This document shows positions 33,301 to 43,710 of a stretch of DNA of 64,000 nucleotides, piece after piece. How positions within the stretch are numbered: position 1 is the first letter of the stretch; every line of letters starts with the position of its first letter. Source of the DNA: Catonia carolina (Eukaryota > Arthropoda > Insecta > Hemiptera > Achilidae); the NCBI GenBank assembly GCA_035578175.1, contig JAQMRL010000006.1:24632393-24696392 (forward strand), read 5' to 3'. A model generated the notes under the pieces. That model saw only the letters and a list, made by a program, of their open reading frames with translations. It had not been told where the DNA came from and did not search any database. The translations under genes and the position numbers were made by a program.

Positions 33301-35811
33301 TAAACAAATAGTACAAGCGTGCATGTGTTTTGTCAACGGGTTTGCTTTTTTTATCCATAATATCTGTACGCTGCAATCTGTTCAATTCAGAACAATAAGC
33401 AACCCCATGACCCAATGAGATAGGGATGATGGTATGACGTGTAAATGAGGTGTAGTCTTTTTTTGACTTAGGCCGACCATTCCTGAGAGAGTATGGTTTA
33501 TTGAAACCCAAAAATCAAAGTACACCTGTAACCAATGTCTAGTATTCAAATCCGTATAAAATTAACTATCTTTACTATGATTTGAACCAGGAACCTTCGT
33601 CTCCGATCATGGGTTTACTGAATTAGTTTTTTGCCGTTTACCTCAAGTTCTGTTTTCTGATGCATAAGAAACATTTTTCTAAGACTCGCTTACCTCTAGG
33701 TTTATACTTCCATGCTCGCAAAGGAAGCCTGTGTGCTAACCTAATCTATCTAACCGGGTACAACCTTTGACCCCCGCAATAATCTCATTTCAGCAGCTTG
33801 GATACGAGATTCATTCTTCTGTAATAACACCCATGTTTCACTCCCATATGTTATGAGTGGTACAGCCATTGCTTTATAAAATTTCATTGGGTGTCCTGTC
33901 TCGTATTTTTTCCTATTGTCCTCCGAATAGAATCGTATACAGCGCTGAATTTTACCAGTTTTTCACTCACGTCATCAACTTTGCCATAGGAAATCTTGCA
34001 TCTTAAATATTTAAAGTATAGTTCGGTTGCCAAGTATAATTTTTGAGCAAAATGGGCTATCTTCCCTTGAATGCCACAATCTTTGATTTTTGCACCGATA
34101 TTCTCATGCCAAACTCTACGCTAATGTTGTGCAACTTATATATGGCATATTAACCTGTCTTCTGTGTTAAAAAATAATAACAGTGTCATCTGCGCACAGC
34201 AATGAATTTAGGAATACGTTATTCCAAAGCTGAATGCCTGAGTTAACTGATTCCAAATTGTTAAAATTTTATCGACGTAAATATTAAATAACGATGGGGA
34301 CATTGAACAGCCTTGTCGTACGCCTACATTTATTTTAATTTTCTCTGTTTTCTTGTCATTACCAAAAACAATACTATATGTTGTTTTGTACGTACTCGCA
34401 ATAGCAGCAACAATGTATTTTGGATAGCCCTTCTCCAGCATTATATTCAAAAGTCAGCCTCGAAGAACATTATTAAAAGTTTTCTCCCAATCGATAAAAG
34501 CTATATATGTTTCACAATTATAGTTACAAAAGGAAATAAATTTAAAAATAGAGTTAAACGTAGCTATATGCAAATATAATGTAGCGTAAGATTATTCATA
34601 TTTAAATATTTTTAGGAAATAAATTATTATTAATGGAGTACATGCCCATAACAGGCTAGTGGAATGTTGAATGAATTGCACTCGATCTACTAATTTCAGA
34701 GTTACAAAAAATAGTCCTGTTTCTTATCACACGGTCAGCAATTATATGACTGAAGCATTTAGGAACAGAACAGATAGAGGTGTAAAATACACTAATCAAG
34801 AGTTATCTCCTCTGAAAGTAATGAATTTCATTATACAGCCAGACCCTGTGATGAATGAAGTGAAGGATTTGCAGTGTGGAAAGTAGGTGCTTTTCTGAAA
34901 GCCTGGCATGCTGATAAACATACCTTTCCACTCAGTGAGGAAGGCAATAGTAAACCACCTCACTCCTCGTTTTACCTGGTAAAGACTATAGAGGTTCAGA
35001 CTAGCCTTTCGGCTGATGACCTAAACAACAAAGGAGTACAAAAAATTGATTTATTTTGTATGAATGATCAGTGATTTAAATAATTGATACGTACTGCCCG
35101 TCCCCAAGCTTTGTGCAGCTGAGAGGTATGCATTACGTCACTACTACTGTGAGAGATTGCGTTAGTAGTAGTAACGTTTTACTTGTATTATAATTGTAGA
35201 AGTCAAGGGTACTATCCAAACTACATATTATATTCTGTGTCGCCGTCTACAGCGAATAGTCAAAACCACACCCACGTATGTCACCGCACTAGGCAGCCTA
35301 CTGCCCAGCGAAAAGTAATGAGATGATTAGTACAGTGTTATGACGTAACAGCAGCTGGTACTTCGTCTTTCCCCTTCATCCCGCAGCTGCACAAAGCTTG
35401 GGGACGGGCGGTACGTACCTTCATAGATATTATTTATAACTGACTTTTTTTCAGGAACATCCAAAATACGCATTCGATTATTCAGTAAGTGACTTACATA
35501 CGGGAGATTCAAAGAGTCAATGGGAAACAAGAGATGGTGATGTCGTTAAAGGGCAATATACAGTAGTCGAACCAGACGGTAGCGTCAGAACAGTTGAGTA
35601 TACCGCCGATGACCACAACGGATTCAATGCCGTCGTCAAAAAAACAGAACCAAAATTATCTTACGTATCACACCATCACCAACATCATCATGAATTGGTT
35701 CCTGTACACCATGAATTAGTACATCATCATCACCATGAAGATACATCACCTTTACATCATTATGAACATGCTACCGCTGTTGAATCATTATATCATCCCC
35801 ACATAGAATAA
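30173..35811 (+). CDS. RR-2 cuticle protein, two exons (30173-30301 joined to 35455-35811)
   Basis: Predicted 161-residue structural protein of the chitinous cuticle. The N-terminus (about residues 1-23) is a signal peptide with a hydrophobic core (LMLVCVLFC), then a His-rich stretch. The extended RR-2 chitin-binding domain runs from about residue 44 to 108: [50 protein letters not shown]. This pattern is the RR-2 consensus, typical of hard cuticle. The tail (about 110-161) is rich in His ([15 protein letters not shown]), suggesting metal binding or crosslinking by catechol products (inference). Exons join in phase 0 at GT (30302) and AG (35453-35454). The intron is about 5.2 kb and full of repeats. 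Family and subclass are clear; expression stage is unknown. Confidence 0.9.
30818..31647 (+). repeat. RepA copy split by a MITE (cuticle intron)
   Basis: RepA from AAACAGGCAGGTGGAG to GGCCTAAACAACAACAACA, interrupted at 30972-31372. A further 35-bp insert at about 31468-31503 is absent from other copies. Confidence 0.75.
30972..31372. mobile_element. ~400-bp MITE with 50-bp TIRs
   Basis: Left GTCCAATTCACGAAAGAAAA and right, reverse-complemented, GTCCGATTCATGAAAGAAAA. Pairing runs on through CACCTGT and the ATATCTTTTGAACCGTTGT block. No frame inside. Confidence 0.75.
31840..31938 (-). mobile_element. SINE-4 fragment
   Basis: CAACAGCTTAGTTATTAGCG matches the family body; the head is lost. Confidence 0.55.
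31941..32660. other. cuticle intron, AT-rich, nothing coding
   Basis: Holds the second copy of the 35-bp motif TATTCTCACGAGAATTAGG (about 32405-32440). No exon-like segment with RR features. Confidence 0.35.
32668..32765 (-). repeat. RepA 5' fragment
   Basis: Complement of the RepA start, ending TGCCTGTTATGG. Confidence 0.6.
32845..33145 (+). repeat. RepA 3' part
   Basis: From AAGAACAGAAGATTTAGAGG to the RepA tail (GACCTAAACCACAAC). It faces the fragment at 32668. Confidence 0.7.
33345..33607 (-). mobile_element. SINE-1 copy lacking the tRNA head
   Basis: Matches SINE-1 from its 3' end to GGAACCTTCGTCTCCG, then stops before the palindrome. Confidence 0.75.
33630..34510 (-). mobile_element. 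LINE reverse transcriptase fragment
   Basis: Minus-strand text: [40 protein letters not shown], a CADDTV box near 34175-34195, then [20 protein letters not shown] and [12 protein letters not shown]. The RT core is recognisable but frameshifted. Confidence 0.75.
34643..35032 (+). repeat. RepA copy, full length, with target duplication
   Basis: Flanked by GGAGTACA at 34635-34642 and 35033-35040. Ends GACCTAAACAACAAA. Confidence 0.85.
35094..35411. mobile_element. 318-bp MITE beside cuticle exon 2
   Basis: TIRs CTGCCCGTCCCCAAGC and GCTTGGGGACGGGCGG, extending through GTGCAGCTG. Flanks TACGTA on both sides (35088-35093, 35412-35417). It ends 43 bp before the first base of exon 2. Confidence 0.75.
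35455..35811 (+). CDS. cuticle gene exon 2 (RR-2 domain, His-rich tail)
   Basis: Opens after the acceptor TTTTTTTCAG with GAACATCCA (E-H-P), has no internal stop, and ends with TAA at 35809-35811. It has no initiator Met at its start, so a Met-to-stop scan misses it. Confidence 0.92.
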   Translation, partial: EHPKYAFDYSVSDLHTGDSKSQWETRDGDVVKGQYTVVEPDGSVRTVEYTADDHNGFNAVVKKTEPKLSYVSHHHQHHHELVPVHHELVHHHHHEDTSPLHHYEHATAVESLYHPHIE

Positions 35812-35857
35812 CTCATCAGTTTATTTATTAGTTAACTTATTTATTTCTCAAAAATCT

Positions 35858-35863
35858 ATTAAA
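35858..35863 (+). terminator. putative polyadenylation signal ATTAAA
   Basis: Lies 47 bp after the stop codon and is followed by a T-rich stretch. AATAAA appears only farther on, inside a MITE. Confidence 0.35.
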
Positions 35864-35954
35864 TTTTGGGATTTTTTTATGTTATGCATAGATCTACCCA
35901 AAAATTAACCATTTTTTATCAAAATTTTATAAATTTAATTCATTCTAATATTAA

Positions 35955-36533
35955 CCCTTTCAGTGCCCAAACAATATTTAAAAGTTTAATATAATTTACA
36001 AATTGTGATATGTAATTTGTATAAGAATGTACGGAAAGTGATAGCTTTCGACAACTTGCAGGCATAAGCCTGCCATTGCCAACCTAAATTTCAACGATAC
36101 AGAAAAATAAAATTTCACGTTAAAAATTAATTTTTATTGTCTTCATACAAAAAATTGTTCTGATAACACTAAAAATATTTAAAATACATTTTTTCAGTTT
36201 TTTAAAGTCACATCGATAGCTTGGTCATTAGAAATTACTGTGGGTTTCAGTACTGTGATGGTGGTTTTAATGTGTTAAAATTTCTAGACCCTAGCCAGGA
36301 ATCGAACTTGGGATCTTTCGCTTTGTACGCTAGCGCGCTAGTCACTACGCCACGGAGGCGATTTCAGAATACATTATTCCATTAATTTTTGTTAAAAAAA
36401 ATATTTTTGTAACGTTCGGTTATCCGAAAGTTGTCATTTTATGCATAACTTATGGACGTCTGGCAAATCGGACGTTAGCACTTTAAATAAAAGATACTGA
36501 CATCCTGTTTTCCGGACGTTGGCACCGAAAGGG
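35955..36533. mobile_element. piggyBac-like MITE, copy 2
   Basis: TTAA flanks at 35951-35954 and 36534-36537. Termini CCCTTTCAGTGCC and the complement of CCCTTTCGGTGCC. It contains a SINE-4 (about 36187-36362, minus). It begins 143 bp after the cuticle stop codon. Confidence 0.8.
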
Positions 36534-36539
36534 TTAATG

Positions 36540-37450
36540 TAGAATTAATTTTGGGAGTACAGTTTGGTTTAAACCGTTTTGATTTCCTAAATTTCACCAA
36601 ATTTCCTAAATTATTTCACAGGAAATATTATGACTATTAATTTTCAAATTGTTTTTTATGATCTAAAATTTAATCAATGTTCAAAAAATTCGCAATGATT
36701 CCTTATAATATTCATTGTTGTCTTCCTTTTCTAATAGATAGAAGGTGAATTATTCATGGAGGATGCATAACAGAAATAATCCCTTTTCAAATCCACATAA
36801 CACTGTATTTTCAAATCAGTATTTTAAATCATCAGTATTGAACGCACGTTGAAATCTCGTTTTTTTAAAATTTAGCTCAGGGATAAAATATTTTATCAGA
36901 ATCAATCAGTTAAAAAATTCTGGAGTAGAAGCCCGGTTTTTAAACAGACTACAATATGGTCTGAAGAAGAAGATAATGTAACTTGTTGATATTAAATAAA
37001 AGGTTTCCAGGAAGTAATTAATGAAAACCAATGAAGTTTCCAAGATTATTTTGAAAAATGTTAATTTTAAATTGTTCCTTTTACAGTGGTGCCATTTAAT
37101 ATGGCTCATAAAACTTCCCCTCCATTGCGCAGAAATAATACTGCTATACTTATCCCACCTTGAATCACAAGATATTTAGTTCTTGGCGACAGTTGATCGT
37201 GTAGGTAGAATAAATAATGGATCTTACGAATAGTAACTTACAATGACTATTATACACAAATTCTACTCTCAATGCATCATGAGAGCTGGCGCAATCAGTA
37301 CAATCATCCGTATAAACACTAATAAACAATATTTTTAAATTTTAATTTCTCTAGTTTCAACATTATCAATACGGAAAATCGAAACAGTTAGGAAGGACAA
37401 AGTATATGCCGTTGAAAATGAGATTATGATGTTAAATCGAAACAAATTTG
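36540..37450. other. AT-rich DNA, nothing recognised
   Basis: No frame with a domain; no repeat match. Confidence 0.35.
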
Positions 37451-37455
37451 TTGTT

Positions 37456-37520
37456 TTTTTCTTTTTTTTAATTCATTTATTTAACGTCGCATCAACTACA
37501 AAGGTCATTAGCGACGACGT
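37456..37520 (-). mobile_element. SINE-3 3' fragment
   Basis: Poly-T then ATTTAACGTCGCATCAACTA, stopping after GACGACG. Confidence 0.6.
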
Positions 37521-37665
37521 TTTTGAAATTTGTTGTTGTACTGAGAAATATGGACAGAATTACTAGTTCACAAACTTTACTGAGGATTTCAATATTATAA
37601 AATTTAAGTAATTCATTAAAAAAATTTATTTATGTTATGTGGTTATATGACAACACTAATATTTT

Positions 37666-38144
37666 GGGTCTTTTCTGTTATCTCCCCCCCCCCCAGCTTA
37701 ATTTTTTAAATATTTCGTATATAAGTAATCTACTAGTATTTTTAAGGACAAAAACGGGGAAAATATTTAAGAAAAAACATATATCAATATTTTTCAAGTT
37801 AACGTTAAAGTTTTTTTTCCTTTTTCAAGTTAATCTTAACCTATTTATAGAAATCTTTAAATTATTTATTAGGCCTTCATATTTAATGTAATTATTTTAA
37901 ATTAATTTATTTAATGATGTCATATACTCAATGAGTTTATATTTCGTTATTACATACAGTAACAATATTGAGAAAAAGTAATGGATTTAACCTACGTATA
38001 TTTAAACTTAACTTGAAGAATATTGGTGTAGGATTTTTTTAAAATATTTTTCAGTTTTTATCATTAAAAATACTATAAGGTTGCATACGAAATATTAAAA
38101 ATATGTGAAAAATTGAGCTGGGGGAGGGAATAACAGAAAAGACC
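37666..38144. mobile_element. 479-bp MITE with 9-bp target duplication
   Basis: TAATATTTT flanks at 37657-37665 and 38145-38153. TIRs GGGTCTTTTCTGTTAT and the complement of AGGTCTTTTCTGTTAT, with CCCCCAGCT and ATATTTCGTAT farther inside. A 9-bp duplication fits a Mutator-like origin. Confidence 0.65.
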
Positions 38145-38154
38145 TAATATTTTT

Positions 38155-39015
38155 ACTTGTAAATTACAGTTACCATTATAAATTCTTATAAATTCAAAAA
38201 TCTTATTACTGTATTTGTGTTCATACTAGAAATAATCTAAAAAAGGTCAGTAAAATTTAACATTATTGAAGAAATTAACGTGTTATATTTTGTAAATGAA
38301 AATTTATTGTTGATTTCTTTTAATCAATTAATAAGAAGAACTTACCATGACTAATAAATTATTATTCAAATACTTTTCCTTTAACGAGGAAAAGTAAAAA
38401 AATTTATTATATACTTCATAAAATTCTTATAATAAAAGAAAATCACTCGGATTAAGTATATACTATATTTCAAAAAAGAAAACATAAAAATGTTTTGATA
38501 TGTATATTTATTTTTTTATAGAAAATTATAAAATTAATTTTTATTAATGTGAAATAAATAAAATCATTACATCTATTATCATGTAAATCATAAAAAATCA
38601 TAAATTTTTGTTTAAAACTATTTATTATTTTATTAACTATTTATAATTTATTTTATAAAATCAAAAAACTGCTTTTTATAACTTATTCTCTCTCAATATA
38701 TTGTACAATTATATTTTTATAATAAAAAAATAAAGCAAGAAAAATAAAATTTCATTGAATAATGGTTAAAGGCTGTTGCAAATAAAGAAGGTTGTTTTGT
38801 TTCAGTTTTGTAGTAATGGATAACCATTAAGAATGTAGAGTCTACAGTCTTTTTTAATTTGCATACCTTTATAACTATTTCTTTAAAAATTCTTTTTCTA
38901 TTAACCTTTAAATTAAAAACGATTTTAAATTCATTTTAACACTTCCAGAACATGGGACTGTATTATAAGAATGCTGTTGGCTACAGGTAAGTTTCATAAG
39001 TATGTTTTTTTTTAA
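38155..39015. other. AT-rich DNA, nothing recognised
   Basis: Very AT-rich; an acceptor-like TTGTTTTGTTTCAG near 38805 is not followed by a convincing exon. Confidence 0.35.
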
Positions 39016-39020
39016 TTTGT

Positions 39021-39067
39021 AAAAAGTGTACGTTGCAATCTGTTCAATTTAAGAACAATAAGCAACT
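39021..39067 (-). mobile_element. SINE-1 3' fragment
   Basis: GTACGTTGCAATCTGTTCAA and AACAATAAGCAA match the SINE-1 end. Confidence 0.55.
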
Positions 39068-39089
39068 TTTTCGGCTAAAAAAATATTCC

Positions 39090-39367
39090 TGTCTGTCCAC
39101 ATCCGCTTTACTCTCCAAATTTAGCACCATGTGACTTTTGGTCCTTCTCAAAAATAAAAATTGCGCTGAAAGGAAAACATTTTGACACCATTCCCGACAT
39201 TGAAAGGGCCTTTCGATAGAAACGTACCAGAAATGCTCCCAATCATGGAATCAACATTCAGATACGAGCATTGGAGAGTGCTTTGAAGGAGATTAAATCA
39301 AATTTGATGTAAGTTTATTATTTTGTTCGTAATGTAATTATTCACCGTATTTTTTACCACACCTCGT
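39090..39367 (+). pseudogene. mariner transposase C-terminal fragment and 3' TIR
   Basis: Plus-strand text PHPLYSPNLAPCDFWSF, then KGKHFDTIPDIERAFR, is the region around the third catalytic Asp of mariner transposases. A stop follows. TTTTACCACACCTCG then TA at the right end looks like the terminal repeat. The 5' two thirds are missing. Confidence 0.7.
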
Positions 39368-39483
39368 ATGTAACTCAGCGCCCAACGGTAACGCTGATGT
39401 AACGCGCCGTCCGTTTGTACCCGGCCTAATACGTCATTATTTATGATTTTTATAAACATCAGTTATATTTTCAACAACAATCA

Positions 39484-39960
39484 AAATGAAAGTAAGCCAA
39501 TTCCAGAGGATATGCGGAACTATTAGCAGAACTTTGGGTAATAGAGCGAGAAAGGTTACAAAACTTAAGTTCTACTAATTTATTGCAGCTCTAGTTAATC
39601 TGTACGGAAGTGAGGCGTGGACAACAACAAAACCCAAGAGCTGAGAATCTTGACAGCAGAGATGAGATTTCTTCGAAGACCTAAGGGATGCACACACTTG
39701 GACAGAATAAGGAATGATGAAATCAGGTCAGAATTGGGTATTTACGACTTGAACGAAAAGATAAAGGATTATCGCCAAAGTTGGAGACAGCACCATGGCA
39801 AGGATGTCGGATCACAGGATACCTAATCAGACACACTGGTATACTCCAGAAGGGAAAAGGGATATCGGTAGACCTAGGAGAAGATGGAAATAGATGATAT
39901 AGTTTGTAAATTCGGAACAGGCTGCAGCCTAATCATTGGTTGGAAGAAGAAGAAGAAAAG
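39484..39960 (+). mobile_element. LINE 3' coding tail, decayed
   Basis: Text with breaks: LYGSEAWTT, TAEMRFLRRPKGCTHLDRIR, RSELGIYDLNEKIKDYRQSW, RDIGRPRRRWK. Typical insect non-LTR tail. Confidence 0.75.
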
Positions 39961-40086
39961 CCAAAATGAAATATGTTACACTAGATGCCGTAGTGTGCAT
40001 CTTATGATGTGATGTGCATCTTATGATAGAGTTTACTCTTATGAATCGATAACTATAAGCTTATTATAAGCAGTGTTTTGGTATAA

Positions 40087-41345
40087 ATTGCTAGTTATCG
40101 CTTATGAAGCGAGAATAGGCCATGACGCCGCTTGTTCTATTCGTTCAGTTCAGATTTAATCGCCAGTTCAATTTTCAAATTTTAATCGTTGTTAATAGTT
40201 AAGTTTTCGTGAGTGTGTACTATTATAGTAACTGATGTTTCTGTTAGACCTGTTAATTGTTGTTGAACATTCCAAATTTATACTAAATGTGTGATACATC
40301 ATTAAATAAAAAAGGCAAAAAGATTTTAACACTGTTAGAGAAAAACTATATTTCAGACTGTTTAGATAAAATGGAACAGTAGCATCTGTTGCGAAGAAAT
40401 TTAATCTTAATGAATCGCCCATCACATCCATTAGGATGAATAAAGAAAGGATTCGACAAAGCATTGCATCGAGTGCTACGCAATGTGCTAAAGTTGTCTC
40501 GTATGCAAGAAATCCGATTATTAGGTTAACTCCCAAGGTAATTTTTGCAATTTTGCTTAAAAAACCCATACTTATTTTATGGTTCCTTCCCTTTTTTTAA
40601 TTTAATTTTCATTGAAGTCTAGAACATTTTAAGGCTTAAATTTTTGGCGCTGTTTTTTAAGGTGAGAGACTGATCAGGTACTCAAGAGTAAAAATATCAA
40701 ATTTACAGTGAAATACTGATGTGTGTCTTACTGAAATTTTACTTGTAATTCTATAAATATTATATGTATTTTATAAATAACTTGCTTTGGGGTATTTTTC
40801 AATAAAACCACATAAATATCGATGATGCGTCTCTCTATCGAGCAGTTGTTCGGCGAGAGGTATAAATTGAGTACCAGTTGCCTACATAGATGCACCAACG
40901 AGAGTCAACTTTTACAACGCAAAAAATATTAAATTATAAGATGAAAATCATAAAAAATTAAAAGATAAAATGACTTTTCAATGTATAATATTATTAAAAC
41001 ATGATTATTAATGCAATAATAAACTATAATAATAGTTAATATTATATAATAGTAATAACAAGAGTTCAAGTTTCACCGACTCATTTTTGACTCGATCGGA
41101 TTAAATAAATCACAAACTACGACTGGGGAAATGTTTTTTGAACTCATTTCTAACAGCTCAGTATATGATTCAATGCAAACGAGCGTCCAATCCGTCTCAC
41201 GATTCTATTAAAAACACTATTACGACGTGAAAGACAGAGCAGCAGTCTCTCAAAAGTAAATATTACAGATCTGGTGAGAGACGTCTTAGTGCCTCATGAG
41301 AGTCAACCTGTTAAAAGAGGAGAGACGAATTTTGCACAATGAAAA
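40087..41345 (+). mobile_element. Tigger/pogo-like transposase remnant split by MITE-G
   Basis: Left part (about 40287-40522): LNKKGKKILTLLEKNYISDC, then after one frameshift VASVAKKFNLNESPITSIR and AKVVSYARNP, the CENP-B-like HTH region of Tigger/pogo transposases. Right part (41311-41345) ends in KQTAITSFL and a stop, like the usual Tigger C-terminus. The catalytic core is absent. Confidence 0.6.
40523..41310. mobile_element. MITE-G, intact copy
   Basis: About 790 bp. Ends AGGTTAACTCCCA and the complement of CAGGTTGACTCTCA. Same interior as 50166-52361 (for example GGTGAGAGACTGATCAGGTA). Confidence 0.7.
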
Positions 41346-41464
41346 ACAAACAGCGATAACAAGTTTTTTGTAAAAAAATAAACGTTCTGCACTGTTTTTA
41401 TGTTGATTTGAAATACTGTACTGTAATACAATTTTTTTAAATTATTGTACAGATTACATTTCTT

Positions 41465-42035
41465 AAAATATATGGAATACTTTGAAAAGACCCCAGTGAG
41501 ATCAAAAATAGTTCGTAATGGACGCAGAGCAAGTGAGCCACTTTAAACATTTTGGAACTGATGTCTCATATGAAGATGACTTTGATGTGAAAAATAAACT
41601 AACTAAAATTAAGCAGATATGTGGGTCGATTCATTGGACACTTGAGGAAAAATAAAAGATCCAAAACACGGTTAAAGGTTTTTAAAGACGGTGGCAGTTC
41701 CAACCTTGACATATGGCAGCAAAGTATAGGTGATGAGGAGAAGGAAAGAAAGAAACATGCAAACTGCCAAAATGAAATTCTTAAGGTCTATCAAGGGTTG
41801 CACAAGACTGGACAGGATTAGAAATGAAGACATAAGGCAAGAATTGGGAATTTTTCCACTCAACGAAAAAAATAATTTTATCGTGCCCAATGGGTCAATC
41901 ATTTAAGTAGAATGCCAAAATCCCGCTTGCCTAGTGTAGCGAGAAGATACAAACCAGTGGAAAGTAGAGATATTGCCAGGCCGAAGAAAAGATGAGTGCT
42001 GAAACAGGTAGAAATGCCTAACTCGTGAAGAGAAG
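41465..42035 (+). mobile_element. LINE coding tail, decayed
   Basis: Blocks: DPVRSKIV-like start near 41490, FGTDVSYEDDFDVKNKLTKI, then KPVESRDIGRPKKR-like text near 41960 and a stop. It ends about 240 bp before the 3' end of the AAA-ATPase-like gene. Confidence 0.65.
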
Positions 42036-42276
42036 AAGAAAAAGATATTTCTTTAAATGTAACTGAAATAGATATTATTTATAGAATATTTATCATTATA
42101 ATGGAGTGTTTTTCGTGAAAACCTAACCTCAAAAATCGTATTTCAGTAATGACTTAATTTACGCGGTTTCACTGGAATCTAACACCTGTGTAAAATAAAG
42201 GATTACTGTATAATATTATAAATAGCTTTAGCGACAGATTTATAAATTACGTTAAATCAGTTTCAAATTAAATAAG

Positions 42277-43710
42277 TTATGGATCCTTAAGTAAGTCAAT
42301 TTTTTTATCATTATTATTACGATTATTATTATTATTATTATAACCATACCAATTAATTTTTTCCGGTGGTGGCATTATATGTTCCAAAACGTTATTTTTC
42401 AAATCAAAAAGAATTTCTTCATTTGTGACGTGCACAAGTAATTTTTCTTTTCCTGAAAAGTCAATTAAGTCACCATATATGGCTGTATAACCTACCTGGT
42501 AAAATAATGAATTTATATTATCAAGAGTTACATTTTTATTTGGTAGGCTGCCTGTTCTAAATGCTCGACTTAAATCTAATAAATCAGGTACACTAAATTC
42601 TTTTGATACGTTAACTTTGAGTAAGTGTAATTTTGTTAAATCATTTATATTGTCTACTAAATGTTTATTATTGTAAAATGGTTTAATATTTGTAATGTAC
42701 ATTGGACGTTTCCAATAATGTTCCAGTTTTTCATCGTTTTTAAAAAACGTTATAACAGAAGCTATTGTACATACGTTTCTTCCCACTTCAGTTCGAAAAC
42801 CACCGAAAAAATCATTTATTATTTCTCTAGTTACTTCATTCCTTACTTCATATCCAAAATGTTCTCTCTCTAATATACGAGAGATTTCTTCATCGATTAT
42901 ACCGAAATGTGTATTGTATCGATTATCATGTAAAAATAAATTCTCTTTCATACCTGAATCAATCGATTCATCTAAACCGGTCGATTTAAATATATTAACA
43001 ATCCCTTCTACGACTCCACCACTTATATACGATCTTAAATTTTTAAATAAAATTAAATTCACAAATTTTATCAATTCAATAATTTCTGTACATTTTTTAT
43101 CGTATGACTTCACATGTAATAATCCATTTAAAAATGCATCATAATTGTTTATTATCACATATATTTTTTTGTTAAAATGTTTATTGATTAATTTAATGAT
43201 AAATGAAAAACCTTCTTCTATATCTGATTTTGTTAACTCCAAAGGGGTTTCTACAAGAAAATACTTTTCAAATGTATGCTTAATCTTATCATTATTAACG
43301 TCGTATACGGCTAACTTATATTCTGTATAAATACTGCCAAGTATATCCCTAAATCCTTTTAACATGTTCTTCAAATCGGTTGCATTTGCAATGAAAGTAT
43401 AATCTATAAATATTACTGGATGTTTACAAAAATGTTCTTGAACAACTTTTTCATTTTTAAATACAAATAAATTTTTAAAAATTTTGTATGATACTGTTTC
43501 GTTTAAATTTTTTAGTACGTTACCATCGGAATCGAAATTGATTTGTAAAAATGTTTTTAACATTGATAGTAATGCTGTTTTACCAAAACCTCTAGGAGCT
43601 GTAAATAATTTTATAGGAGGTTCACCTTCATGAAATATATCTTCAATGAATGATGATTTATCAACAAAGAAACGTTCATATGTTAATTCAGGGTAATCCA
43701 AATAACTTTC
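42277..43710 (-). CDS. AAA-ATPase-like gene exon 2
   Basis: 478 codons including TAA (42277-42279). The acceptor TTTTTTTACAG lies just upstream on the minus strand. A TTG at 43701 is sometimes taken as a start, but the frame is open to the acceptor and joins exon 1 in phase. Confidence 0.9.
   Translation of the reverse strand, partial: ESYLDYPELTYERFFVDKSSFIEDIFHEGEPPIKLFTAPRGFGKTALLSMLKTFLQINFDSDGNVLKNLNETVSYKIFKNLFVFKNEKVVQEHFCKHPVIFIDYTFIANATDLKNMLKGFRDILGSIYTEYKLAVYDVNNDKIKHTFEKYFLVETPLELTKSDIEEGFSFIIKLINKHFNKKIYVIINNYDAFLNGLLHVKSYDKKCTEIIELIKFVNLILFKNLRSYISGGVVEGIVNIFKSTGLDESIDSGMKENLFLHDNRYNTHFGIIDEEISRILEREHFGYEVRNEVTREIINDFFGGFRTEVGRNVCTIASVITFFKNDEKLEHYWKRPMYITNIKPFYNNKHLVDNINDLTKLHLLKVNVSKEFSVPDLLDLSRAFRTGSLPNKNVTLDNINSLFYQVGYTAIYGDLIDFSGKEKLLVHVTNEEILFDLKNNVLEHIMPPPEKINWYGYNNNNNNRNNNDKKIDLLKDP

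Noticed and set aside
35094..35411. alternative coding exon before cuticle exon 2 (35327-35530 minus frame and others)
   Set aside because: The segment is a MITE with clean TIRs, and the frames cross its ends.
43701..43701. TTG as start codon of the AAA-ATPase-like protein
   Set aside because: The frame is open to a strong acceptor at 43711-43712 and a phase-matched signal peptide exon exists upstream.
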